From: Acidimicrobiia bacterium
Lineage (GTDB): Bacteria; Actinomycetota; Acidimicrobiia; Spongiisociales; UBA5794
Reading direction: 5' to 3'
Assembly: GCA_041393965.1 (NCBI GenBank)
Contig: JAWKJB010000003.1
Span: 310,001-374,000, forward strand
DNA length: 64,000 bases
Shown piece after piece: positions 18,062 through 26,060 of the stretch. Each line of letters begins with the position of its first letter. The stretch's first letter is position 1. Below the pieces are notes generated by a model, which did not search any database, was not told the origin of the DNA, and saw only the letters and a program-made list of their open reading frames with translations. The translations under genes and the position numbers were made by a program.

Positions 18062-18834
18062 CCAGACGGTTGGTGTCGGGGGTCATGCCTGCGGTCGTCT
18101 TCGGACTCGGAGGTCTGGTGCTGTGGGAGCTCACCCTGCTCATCATCAATCCCGATGGGTTCGTGCTGCCTCGCCCGTCCGAGATTATCGCCTCGTTCAT
18201 CGACAACATCGATGTGATCTGGATCGCGACCCGCAACACGGGCTACATCGTTGTCACCGGGCTCGTTGCAGGAGTCCTGATCGGCGTTGTGTGGGCACTG
18301 CTGGTCTCCCGGTTCCGTATCGCGGACGAGACGCTGACCCCGCTCGCGATTGCCCTCAACGCGATCCCGATCATCGCGCTCGCCCCCATCTTCAACGCCT
18401 GGTACGGACTCCTCTCCCCGACCTCGAACCAGGCGATCGTGGTCCTGCTGGTCTTCTTCCCGGTGTTCATCAACACGACCCGGGGGCTCACACAGGTGGG
18501 TGCAACCGAGATCGAACTCATGCACTCGTACGCTGCATCGAAATGGGAGATCACCCGCATTGTCCGCATTCCCAACGCGATGCCCCTGTTCTTCACGGCA
18601 CTCAAGATTGCGTCGTCGCTCGCCGTGATCGGAGCGATCGTCGCCGAGTATTTCGGGGGTCGGCAGGACGCGCTCGGGCAGTTTATTGTCCAGAACGCGG
18701 CCTCGGCGAGGTACACCGAAGCGTGGGCTGCGGTACTCGCGGGAAGTGCCATGGGGATTGCGCTGTACCTGCTGAGCGGAGGTTTCGAGCGGTTTGCCAC
18801 GCCGTGGCGGCCCGAAGTAGATGTCGTTGGGTAA
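18058..18834 (+). CDS. ABC transporter permease 2
   Basis: 258-residue BPD_transp_1 permease with about six TM segments. The EAA loop is ELMHSYAASKWEITRIVRIPNAM, closely like the loop of permease 1 although the rest diverges, so the two are ancient paralogues. ATG 18058 overlaps the ATPase stop. It is the second half of the presumed heterodimeric channel. Confidence 0.87.
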   Translation: MTRRLVSGVMPAVVFGLGGLVLWELTLLIINPDGFVLPRPSEIIASFIDNIDVIWIATRNTGYIVVTGLVAGVLIGVVWALLVSRFRIADETLTPLAIALNAIPIIALAPIFNAWYGLLSPTSNQAIVVLLVFFPVFINTTRGLTQVGATEIELMHSYAASKWEITRIVRIPNAMPLFFTALKIASSLAVIGAIVAEYFGGRQDALGQFIVQNAASARYTEAWAAVLAGSAMGIALYLLSGGFERFATPWRPEVDVVG

Positions 18835-18868
18835 GGCCAGCGATGGCATGAGAGAGTGAGGAGACTCG

Positions 18869-20011
18869 ATGCAATTGACCAACAGGAAAGGCATGGCTCG
18901 GTGGCTTGCAGTGCTGGCCATCGTCGCGGTCATCGCGACGGCATGTAGCAGTGACGACACCGATGCCACCACGACCACGGCAGACGACCAGATGGAGCTG
19001 ACCCCGGTCAAGCTTCAGATGCAGTGGTTCACCCAGGCCCAGTTCGCTGGGTACTACGCGGCTCTCGCCGAAGGCTATTACGAGGATGCTGGCCTCGATG
19101 TCACCATCCTCGAGGGTGGTGTCGACATCGTCCCAGCGACGGTGCTCGATTCCGGTGAAGCCGACTTTGCACTGTCGTGGGCCATCCGTGCCCTCGCACC
19201 GCGTGAGGAAGGCGCCGATGTCACGAACATCTCCCAGGTGTTCGAGCGGTCCGCCACACTCCAGGTTTCGTTTGCCGACGCTGGCATTTCGACACCTTCG
19301 GACCTCGAGGGCAAGAATGTCGGGAACTGGGGTTTCGGGAACGAAGCTGAGCTGTTCGCGGGGCTCAGGCAGGCGGGTCTCGATCCGTTCGCCGATGTCA
19401 ACCTTGTCCAGCAACAGTTCGACATGCTGGCGCTGATCTCGGGCGACATCGATGCTGCCCAGGCCATGACCTACAACGAGTACGCGCAGGTCCTCGAGAC
19501 CGTGAACCCCGACACCGGGGAGCTCTACCAGCCGGAGGATCTCTCCGCGATCGACTGGAACGAGGTCGGCACTGCGATGCTCCAAGATGCCATATGGGCC
19601 GACGCGGACCGTCTCGCAAACGATCCCGCGTACCGCGAGACAGCGGTGAAGTTCGTCGAGGCATCGCTTCGGGGATGGGTGTTCTGTCGGGACAACTTCG
19701 ATGCGTGCGTCCAACATGTGCTCGATGCCGGGCCGACGCTCGGTGAGTCCCACCAGCGCTGGATGCTCAATGAGATCAACAATCTCATCTGGCCGTCCTC
19801 GCACGGGATCGGGACGATGGATACGGCCCTATGGGATCAGACCATCAAGAACGCTGTCGACGGGGAGGTGCTCAAGGGAGTGCCGACCGAAGGGGCGTAT
19901 GTCACCGACATCAATGACGAAGCACTCAAGAACCTCCGGGACGCCGGTGTCGATGTCGACGGCAACGGCTGGACGCCGAAGGAGATCGTGCTGAACGAGG
20001 GCGGCAACTAG
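18869..20011 (+). CDS. NMT1/THI5-like substrate-binding lipoprotein
   Basis: 380 residues. A lipoprotein signal with lipobox IATAC is followed by a Thr-rich linker and an NMT1/SsuA-type domain (LQMQWFTQAQFAGYYAALAEGYYEDAGL). This start is typical of the ThiY/RibY group that binds pyrimidine- or flavin-related compounds. Genome context (between catabolic enzymes and dihydropyrimidine dehydrogenase) suggests capture of uracil, thymine or their dihydro forms. The exact ligand is not determinable here. Confidence 0.85.
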   Translation: MQLTNRKGMARWLAVLAIVAVIATACSSDDTDATTTTADDQMELTPVKLQMQWFTQAQFAGYYAALAEGYYEDAGLDVTILEGGVDIVPATVLDSGEADFALSWAIRALAPREEGADVTNISQVFERSATLQVSFADAGISTPSDLEGKNVGNWGFGNEAELFAGLRQAGLDPFADVNLVQQQFDMLALISGDIDAAQAMTYNEYAQVLETVNPDTGELYQPEDLSAIDWNEVGTAMLQDAIWADADRLANDPAYRETAVKFVEASLRGWVFCRDNFDACVQHVLDAGPTLGESHQRWMLNEINNLIWPSSHGIGTMDTALWDQTIKNAVDGEVLKGVPTEGAYVTDINDEALKNLRDAGVDVDGNGWTPKEIVLNEGGN

Positions 20012-20052
20012 TAGTCCACTAGCCGCGAACGATGAGGAAGGATGGAACGGGT

Positions 20053-21372
20053 ATGAACCGGATCGAGCCACGACCCGTTGTGGCGTCTGCGCTCCAACCA
20101 GCGCCGACGATGACATGGGACGAGGCACTCGTCGAGGCGCATCGATGTCTGATGTGCTGGGACGCACCATGCACGCGGGCATGTCCCACAAGCATCGATG
20201 TTCCCCAGTTCATCAAGCGGATATCGACCGGCGACCTCACCGGTTCTGCCCGGACCATCCTGTCGTCGAACATCCTCGGCGCGTCGTGTGGGCGCGTGTG
20301 TCCGGTGGAGATGCTCTGCGAAGGAGCGTGTGTCCTCAACGAGCTCCACGAGCGACCGATCCAGATCGGACGCCTCCAAGCCTTCGGAACCGAAGAAGTC
20401 GTGTTCGGTGGCCGCCACCTGTTCGAGATCGCGACACCATCGGGGTCCTCGATCGGCATCATCGGAGCCGGGCCAGCTGGCCTTTCCGCGGGAGCCGAGC
20501 TCGTCAAGGCCGGACATTCGGTGGTCGTCTACGACGCCAATCCCGACCCGGGGGGTTTGAACACCTACGGCGTCGCGAACTACAAGATGGACATGGCGAC
20601 CGCGCTGGCCGAGGTCGAGTTCATCCGGGGCCTCGGTGTCGAGCTCCGATCAGGGATCACGGTCGGAGCGGAGGTGTCGTTTGACGAACTGATCGGCCGT
20701 CACGACGCCCTCTTCGTGGGTGTGGGCCTCGGTGGTGTCCCCGAGCTCGGCCTTCCGGGGGAGGATCTCGATGGCGTCGCCGACGCTCTCGACTTCATCG
20801 CCGAAGTCAGGAGCGGAACGGCAAATGTGCAGGGTGAACGGGTCGCGGTGATCGGCGGGGGGAACACGGCCGTTGACGCCGCAACGCAGGCGGCGATGTC
20901 GGGAGCGGCCCGTGTCCACCTCGTCTACCGACGGGGCCGTGCCGAGATGGGCGGCTACCCCCATGATGTCGACCGCGCCCTCGCACAGGGTGTCGAGTTC
21001 GTGCACTGGAGCACACCGGTCCGGATCGAAGGATCCGGCTCGGTGGAGGGCCTCACCTGCATCCGCACTGAGATCGCCCCCGACGGTTCCGTCGCCACGA
21101 TCAACGGCACAGAGTTCTCGATCCCCGTCGACCGTGTGCTTCGGGCAACCGGACAGGCCAAACGAACTGCCTTCCTTGGTGGTCTTCCCGGCGTTGAGAT
21201 CGACGAACGCGGGAGGGTCATTGTCGACGAGCATCACCGGACCGGCAACACCAGCGTGTGGGCAGGCGGCGATTGTGTCAACGGCGGGAAGGAAGTCGTG
21301 AACGCGGTCGAGCACGGCAAGGTTGCCGCACGCAGCATCGACGCCACGCTCCGCGCAAGCTCGCGAGTCTGA
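20053..21372 (+). CDS. preT: NAD-dependent dihydropyrimidine dehydrogenase subunit PreT
   Basis: Corresponds to the N-terminal half of mammalian DPD. A cysteine-rich Fe-S region (CLMCWDAPCTRACP, CGRVCPVEMLCEGAC) is followed by FAD (GIIGAGPAGLSAGAEL) and NAD(P) (VAVIGGGNTAVDAA) Rossmann motifs. It passes electrons from NAD(P)H to PreA. ATG 20053 has GAGGAAGG 10 bp upstream and is preferred; an in-frame ATG exists at 20032. 439 residues. GltD-type oxidoreductases are related, but the adjacent preA settles the call. Confidence 0.9.
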   Translation: MNRIEPRPVVASALQPAPTMTWDEALVEAHRCLMCWDAPCTRACPTSIDVPQFIKRISTGDLTGSARTILSSNILGASCGRVCPVEMLCEGACVLNELHERPIQIGRLQAFGTEEVVFGGRHLFEIATPSGSSIGIIGAGPAGLSAGAELVKAGHSVVVYDANPDPGGLNTYGVANYKMDMATALAEVEFIRGLGVELRSGITVGAEVSFDELIGRHDALFVGVGLGGVPELGLPGEDLDGVADALDFIAEVRSGTANVQGERVAVIGGGNTAVDAATQAAMSGAARVHLVYRRGRAEMGGYPHDVDRALAQGVEFVHWSTPVRIEGSGSVEGLTCIRTEIAPDGSVATINGTEFSIPVDRVLRATGQAKRTAFLGGLPGVEIDERGRVIVDEHHRTGNTSVWAGGDCVNGGKEVVNAVEHGKVAARSIDATLRASSRV

Positions 21373-21381
21373 GGAGGCACC

Positions 21382-22686
21382 ATGGCAGACCTGTCCGTGA
21401 ACATCTGCGGCATCGAGTCACCGAATCCGTTCTGGCTCGCTTCGGCCCCACCGACGAACACCGGTGATCAGGTCGCCCGGGCGTTCGACGCTGGTTGGGG
21501 CGGTGCGGTGTGGAAGACCCTCGGTGAGCCGATCGAGAATGTCTACAGCCGCTACTCGTCGGTTGATATCAACGGTTCCCGCATGATGGGACTCAACAAC
21601 ATCGAGCTGATCACCGACAGGTCCCTTGAGGTCAATCTGGTAGAGATTGCCGAGGTCAAGCGTCGCTACCCGGACCATGTCGTGATCGTCAGCCTCATGG
21701 TCGAATCCGACCCGGACGCGTGGGACACGATCATCAAGCAGGTCGAACAGGCAGGGGCGGACGGTATCGAGCTCAACTTTGGATGCCCCCACGGGATGTC
21801 GGAGCGTGGCATGGGGTCTGCGGTCGGTCAGGTCCCCGAATACACCTGTGACATCACGACATGGGCGAAAGCCTCGGCGACCACACCGGTGTTCGTGAAG
21901 CTGACCCCCAACATCACCGACATCCGCTACGCGGCGAGGGCAGCCAAGGACGGGGGAGCGGATGCCGTGTCGCTGATCAACACGATCAACTCGATCACCG
22001 GCGTCGACCTCGACTCGTTGGTTCCCCGCCCCGTGGTTGGCGACATGTCGAGCCATGGCGGCTACTGCGGCCCCGCCGTGAAGCCGATCGCCCTCAACAT
22101 GGTCGCGGCGATCGCCGCCGACCCCGAAACGGCGGATCTGCCGATCAGCGGGATCGGAGGTATCCAGACCTGGCAGGATGTCGCGGAGTACATCCTGCTC
22201 GGCGCGACGACCATCCAGGTGTGTACCGCCGTGATGCACTACGGCTATCGCATCGTTGAGGGGATGCATGAGGGGCTGTCGAACTACCTCGACGACAAGG
22301 GCCTTGCGAGCGTCAGCGACCTCCGCGGCAGGTCGGTGGATCGGCTCACGACCTGGGAGAACCTCGACATCAACTTCGTCCTCAAGGCAAACATCGACCA
22401 TGACAAGTGCATCGGGTGTGGGCTCTGCTACATCGCATGCGAGGACGGTGCCCACCAAGCCATCGGTTCCAAGCCGACGGAGGACGGCAAGACCGAGGTG
22501 TGGATCAAGTACGACGATTGTGTCGGCTGCAATCTGTGCAGCCTTGTCTGCCCGGTCAAGGACTGCATCACCATGGTGCCGCAAGATGTCGGAGCGACCT
22601 CGATGACCTGGGTGGAGTACACGAGCGACGCTCCCCCCGGCGACCTCTACCCGAGGCCGAAGCACGGCCTCACCATCGGAAGCTGA
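21382..22686 (+). CDS. preA: NAD-dependent dihydropyrimidine dehydrogenase subunit PreA
   Basis: FMN TIM-barrel subunit that reduces uracil/thymine to the 5,6-dihydro forms. It carries a C-terminal pair of 4Fe-4S clusters (CIGCGLCYIAC and CVGCNLCSLVCP). The motif FGCPHGM aligns with the SCPH of mammalian DPD: the catalytic Cys (Cys135 here) and the His are kept, while the preceding Ser is Gly. 434 residues. GAGGAGGCACC lies just before ATG 21382. Last gene of the pyrimidine operon. Confidence 0.92.
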   Translation: MADLSVNICGIESPNPFWLASAPPTNTGDQVARAFDAGWGGAVWKTLGEPIENVYSRYSSVDINGSRMMGLNNIELITDRSLEVNLVEIAEVKRRYPDHVVIVSLMVESDPDAWDTIIKQVEQAGADGIELNFGCPHGMSERGMGSAVGQVPEYTCDITTWAKASATTPVFVKLTPNITDIRYAARAAKDGGADAVSLINTINSITGVDLDSLVPRPVVGDMSSHGGYCGPAVKPIALNMVAAIAADPETADLPISGIGGIQTWQDVAEYILLGATTIQVCTAVMHYGYRIVEGMHEGLSNYLDDKGLASVSDLRGRSVDRLTTWENLDINFVLKANIDHDKCIGCGLCYIACEDGAHQAIGSKPTEDGKTEVWIKYDDCVGCNLCSLVCPVKDCITMVPQDVGATSMTWVEYTSDAPPGDLYPRPKHGLTIGS

Positions 22687-22688
22687 TC

Positions 22689-22774
22689 CGCGTACCCAGG
22701 GTTGGCGGACCACCAAAAGGGTGGATTCGGGCCCACAGAAGCGTTCGATGCACAGCCAGCGGGACACTTGGTGA
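22689..22774. repeat. Dispersed GTACCCAGGGT element, copy A
   Basis: Starts CGCGTACCCAGGGT just after the preA stop. It then has GACCACCA, a small hairpin (CCACC AAAAG GGTGG), CAGAA.CG and TTCGATGCA...CC..CGGGACA. The same order of blocks occurs in copy B at 35740. It lies between convergent preA and ybaK, where its hairpin could also act as a bidirectional terminator. Confidence 0.7.
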
Positions 22775-23272
22775 TCATGGGGTGATCGGGCGTGCGAGGC
22801 CTTCGACGACCCGGACCGACGGCATCCGGGCGAACACCTCGGGATCGACCTTCACCTTCATGTCGCGCGTCCCCCCACCGACAACGACCCAAGTGGGGTC
22901 GAGCACGGCAGCATCGACCAGCACCGGAAGATCGGTGGGGAGGCCGAACGGAGTGACGCCGCCCATCACCATGCTGGTGACCTCAGCTGACACCTCGGGG
23001 GCAGCGAACGACACCTTCTTGACGCCCATTTCGCGTCGTGCCACGCCGTTGACATCGAGCCGGTCCGTCGCGAGCACCAGACACGCTGCGTAGACATCTG
23101 GGGGGCGTTTGGACGCAAGCACGATCGCGTTCGCCGAGTGATCGGGCGCGATGTCGTACGCCTCGCAGAATGCCGCGGTGTCGGCAAGGTCGGGGTCGCA
23201 CTCCATGATGTCGAAGTTGGCCTTCAGGTCCACGAGGGCGTCGATCACTCGTCGCCGGAGGGATTCCGTCAC
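22775..23272 (-). CDS. YbaK/EbsC-type aminoacyl-tRNA deacylase
   Basis: 165 residues of the YbaK/ProX fold that hydrolyses mischarged tRNAs (for example Cys-tRNAPro). Conserved strands are seen: ANAIVLASKRPPDVYAACLV and a C-terminal GGVTPFGLPTDLPVLVD block, typical of the family. A GTG start at 23272 overlaps the pfk stop (GTGA); a longer frame reading back into pfk is not favoured. Transcribed with pfk. Confidence 0.85.
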   Translation of the reverse strand: MTESLRRRVIDALVDLKANFDIMECDPDLADTAAFCEAYDIAPDHSANAIVLASKRPPDVYAACLVLATDRLDVNGVARREMGVKKVSFAAPEVSAEVTSMVMGGVTPFGLPTDLPVLVDAAVLDPTWVVVGGGTRDMKVKVDPEVFARMPSVRVVEGLARPITP

Positions 23273-24363
23273 GGGCTGTCCCCCATGCACACACCAAGAG
23301 CCCGCGCCGTGCGAATCCACGGATGATCCTGCGGGACGAGGTGCACCTTGCCAGCGACCTCGGTGAGCGGCACGAGCGCGACATCTTCGCCGCGCGAAGC
23401 GACCATGACCCCCGTCGTCCCGCTTGCGATGGTTGCCGTGGCAGCGACGCCGAGTTTGGTGGCGACAACCCGGTCCATCGGTGAGGGAGCACCCCCTCGC
23501 TGAACATGTCCAAGAATCGTGACACGCGACTCGAGGCCTGTCAGATCCTCGAGTTCTCGTGCGATCTCGACGGTGGTCTTGCGCTCATCGAGGAGCTGCT
23601 TGACCGCCTCATCGCGCGCTGGTGATTCGGGGACCGCAGCGATCATCTCCGTCAGCCGTTTCGAGATGGCCCCCTCGGCTACCGCGACGACCGAGAAGGT
23701 GGAACCGGCAGATCGGCGCATCGAGATGGCGTCAGCGATCGCATCCACCGAATACGGAATCTCGGGAATCACGATGACATCGGCACCTCCGCTCAGTCCA
23801 GCGCCGAGGGTGAGCCAACCCGCGTTGTGGCCCATGATCTCGACGACGATGATTCGGTGGTGGCTGTGTGCCGTTGAATGCAGGCGGTCGACGGCCTCGG
23901 TAGCGATGCCGAGCGCGGTGTCGAATCCGAGGCTGTCATCGGTTCCATACAGGTCGTTGTCGATCGTCTTTGGCAGCGTCACGATCGGCATGCCCTTCTC
24001 CGAGAGCCGAAGGGCGTTCTTGTGGGTGCCGCCGCCTCCGATGCACACCAACGCATCCAAACCGTGGTGGTTGAACGAGTCGAGCATCGCGTCGGTCATG
24101 TCCATGACCTTGTCTCCGACACGCATTCGGTGGGGTTTGTCGCGTCCGCATCCGAGAATCGTCCCCCCGGAGGTGAGAATCCCGGAGAGGGTGTCCTTGT
24201 CAAGTCGAACGATGCGGTTTTGCATGAGCCCACGGAAGCCGTCGCGAAAGCCGATCACATTCCACCCGTACTGGTGGATCGCCGACTTGCCGATGGCGCG
24301 AATGGCAGCGTTGAGCCCGGGGGAGTCACCGCCCGCAGTCAAGATGCCGATGCTCTGTGTCAC
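23269..24363 (-). CDS. pfkA: 6-phosphofructokinase
   Basis: Phosphorylates fructose-6-phosphate in glycolysis. GGDSPGLNAAIR opens the PfkA fold, and MGHNAGWLTLGAGL and GHVQRGG are conserved. Specificity residues are mixed: GGGGTHKNA where ATP enzymes have GGDGS, and PKTIDND, the Lys form common in PPi-dependent and actinobacterial enzymes. 364 residues. ATP use is likely from the Gly at the '104' position, but PPi use is possible. Coupled to ybaK. Confidence 0.92.
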   Translation of the reverse strand: MTQSIGILTAGGDSPGLNAAIRAIGKSAIHQYGWNVIGFRDGFRGLMQNRIVRLDKDTLSGILTSGGTILGCGRDKPHRMRVGDKVMDMTDAMLDSFNHHGLDALVCIGGGGTHKNALRLSEKGMPIVTLPKTIDNDLYGTDDSLGFDTALGIATEAVDRLHSTAHSHHRIIVVEIMGHNAGWLTLGAGLSGGADVIVIPEIPYSVDAIADAISMRRSAGSTFSVVAVAEGAISKRLTEMIAAVPESPARDEAVKQLLDERKTTVEIARELEDLTGLESRVTILGHVQRGGAPSPMDRVVATKLGVAATATIASGTTGVMVASRGEDVALVPLTEVAGKVHLVPQDHPWIRTARALGVCMGDSP

Positions 24364-24545
24364 GCAACCCTCCGTGGTCGCCGCGGAGCCACCCTACATG
24401 GGTGCGGTGGCAGCGAAACTGTGGCTGCGAACCGTTCATCGCGGCTGCTCCCACCGTGAGAACCTTCGCGACATCCGCTAGGTTCGGATCGATCGCGGAT
24501 GTTTGGAGATTGTGATGCTGATGACCATGACGATGCACAACGCGA

Positions 24546-24561
24546 GGTCCCTGAAGGGACC
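24546..24561 (+). promoter_or_regulatory. Hairpin overlapping the ribosome-binding region of the next gene
   Basis: GGTCCC TGAA GGGACC, a perfect 6-bp stem with tetraloop, ends 6 bp before ATG 24568. It contains the only SD-like sequence (AAGGGA). Folding would limit ribosome access. It could instead be a short terminator read from upstream. Confidence 0.4.
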
Positions 24562-24567
24562 GATCAC

Positions 24568-25137
24568 ATGACCATCGTAGCCCACGCCCATTCGGGACCC
24601 AAGATGTCGGGGTGGATCCGGACAGGACTCGTGCCGTTTCTGCTTGCGAGCCTCGTGCTCAGTGGTTGCGGCGGTGGGGATGATGGCGCGGGAGCAGCCC
24701 CCGGCTCAACCGCGGGTGGTGACAACGCGGGATCGGCGTCCGGCGGCCAAGTCGTCGATGTGCAAGCACCGGGAAAAGCATCCGTCTCGGTCGATGGACA
24801 GGAATTCAACCTGACGATGTCCCCGGCGTTGGAATGCACCATCGCGCCCGACACCATCACCTTCGCCTTCTGGGTCGGGGACAACAGCACCACCCTCGGC
24901 GGTGGAGCCAACCTCTACGATGACGGATGGCTCGGCAACCTTCGCTTGGCGACGGTCGACGACGAGGGCCTGCCCGTCTCGTACTACCCCGATGACACGG
25001 CGATGGACAGTGGCATCGCCGTCGATGGTGACAGCATGTCGTTCTCAGGTCCGATGTTGATGCAGCCGCCGAACGACGGGACCAACCCGCCCCCGGTCGC
25101 GGTAGGCGACGGGACGATCAGCGTCACCTGCGGATAG
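24568..25137 (+). CDS. Small secreted lipoprotein, function unknown
   Basis: About 189 residues. The signal region MSGWIRTGLVPFLLASLVLSGC has lipobox LSGC, followed by a Gly/Ala/Asp-rich linker and a beta-rich domain resembling small mycobacterial antigen-like lipoproteins (GQEFNLTMSPALECTIAP and a terminal ISVTCG suggest a Cys pair). ATG 24568 is used; ATG 24604 would give a tighter signal peptide. No family assigned with confidence. Confidence 0.7.
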   Translation: MTIVAHAHSGPKMSGWIRTGLVPFLLASLVLSGCGGGDDGAGAAPGSTAGGDNAGSASGGQVVDVQAPGKASVSVDGQEFNLTMSPALECTIAPDTITFAFWVGDNSTTLGGGANLYDDGWLGNLRLATVDDEGLPVSYYPDDTAMDSGIAVDGDSMSFSGPMLMQPPNDGTNPPPVAVGDGTISVTCG

Positions 25138-25256
25138 GGTTCACTGCGCGCATCCGCGCCCGCGGATGTCGGGTGTCACAGTCCCGTGGCGCTTCTCGAT
25201 CCAGAGCCCCGCGGTGGGGTGCGACGAACAGTTGTGGCGTCGGTGACACGCGGTGG

Positions 25257-25262
25257 TACGAT
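25257..25262 (+). promoter_or_regulatory. Possible -10 element for the small-ORF RNA
   Basis: TACGAT at 25257-25262, with TTGTGG 19 bp upstream as a weak -35, placed about 11 bp before the extended Shine-Dalgarno. Suggests a short, dedicated transcript. Confidence 0.35.
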
Positions 25263-25272
25263 GCTCCTACGG

Positions 25273-25468
25273 AGAAAGGAGGTGGTCCAGGAATGTGTAG
25301 TTCTTGCAGGACCCCGGAGGTGGCCGAGCGCTAGCCGGCCAGCTGTGACCAGCGAGGTCGTGCTCCTCTTCGTGAGGTAGGTAGCGACTTCAACTCGGAC
25401 CACCGGAACCCGGAGATCCGCACGACGGTCCCGTGCGGCGGCGCACCCGCCGAAGATGCTCCGGGTTC
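25273..25468 (+). ncRNA. Structured RNA region with extended SD and anti-SD mimic
   Basis: Begins with AGAAAGGAGGTGGTCC (25273-25288), complementary (one G:U) to essentially the whole 16S 3' tail. GGTGGTCC (25281-25288) is the exact complement of GGACCACC at 25397-25404, itself an anti-SD look-alike. Downstream, AACCCGGAG (25407-25415) pairs with CTCCGGGTT (25460-25468), enclosing CCGCACG/CGTGCGG and GGCGG/CCGCC hairpins, and is followed by TTCTTT. The layout suggests an RNA that can switch SD exposure. Not a family I can name. Confidence 0.5.
25293..25334 (+). CDS. Cys-containing 13-residue small ORF with extreme Shine-Dalgarno
   Basis: ATG to TAG encodes MCSSCRTPEVAER. The GGAGG core is 10 nt before the ATG and is embedded in a 16-nt match to the 16S rRNA 3' end, far stronger than at any other start in the window. 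The CxxC pair near the N-terminus could bind metal or sense Cys supply as a leader peptide. Too short for homology arguments; translation is inferred only from the SD and start spacing. Confidence 0.45.
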   Translation: MCSSCRTPEVAER

Positions 25469-25504
25469 TTTCGCGCCCGGCTGCATTGTGGTTACAATGG
25501 ACAC

Positions 25505-26056
25505 ATGTGGGGAATCCTCCTCGGGCTCGGCATCGTTGTCCTGCTCGTCATCTTGGTTATCAGCATCTACAACCGTCTGGTTGGCCAACGCAACCGGGTC
25601 GACAACGCCTGGGGCCAGATCGAAGTACAGCTCCAGCGGCGATATGACCTGATTCCGAACTTGGTGGAAACGGTCAAGGGCTACGCATCCCACGAGCGTG
25701 AGACCTTCGAACGCGTGACCAAGGCAAGAGCTGCGGCAGCAGCGGCCGAAAGCCCCGCCGATCAGGCCCAAGCCGAGAACTTCCTGACATCGGCGTTGCG
25801 CCAGCTGTTCGCCGTGGCCGAGGACTATCCCGAGCTCAGAGCGTCGGAGAACTTTGCAAGTCTCCAAGCCGACCTGACGGACACCGAGAACAAGATCGCC
25901 GTCGCCCGGCAGATCTACAACGACACCGTGCTCATGTACAACAACACGGTTCAGCAAGTTCCATCCAACATCGTTGCCTCGATGACCGGCTTCAAGACCC
26001 GTGAGCTCTATGACGCGCCGGATGCCGCCGATACCGCTCCCGAAGTCGCCTTCTAG
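25505..26056 (+). CDS. LemA family membrane protein
   Basis: 183 residues. An N-terminal TM (MWGILLGLGIVVLLVILVISIYN) is followed by the LemA helical bundle: YNRLVGQRNRVDNAWGQIEVQLQRRYDLIPNLVETVKGYA is near the family consensus (shown here from residues ~22). The exact role is unknown in the family. TACAAT lies about 8 bp before the ATG, so the message may be leaderless. Next to a DUF2207 gene, a frequent pairing. Confidence 0.9.
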   Translation: MWGILLGLGIVVLLVILVISIYNRLVGQRNRVDNAWGQIEVQLQRRYDLIPNLVETVKGYASHERETFERVTKARAAAAAAESPADQAQAENFLTSALRQLFAVAEDYPELRASENFASLQADLTDTENKIAVARQIYNDTVLMYNNTVQQVPSNIVASMTGFKTRELYDAPDAADTAPEVAF

Positions 26057-26060
26057 CGGG

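Noticed and set aside
22775..23320. Longer YbaK start inside pfkA (position 23320)
   Set aside because: Would overlap pfkA by about 50 bp; the GTG at 23272 gives a 4-bp coupled overlap and a family-length product.
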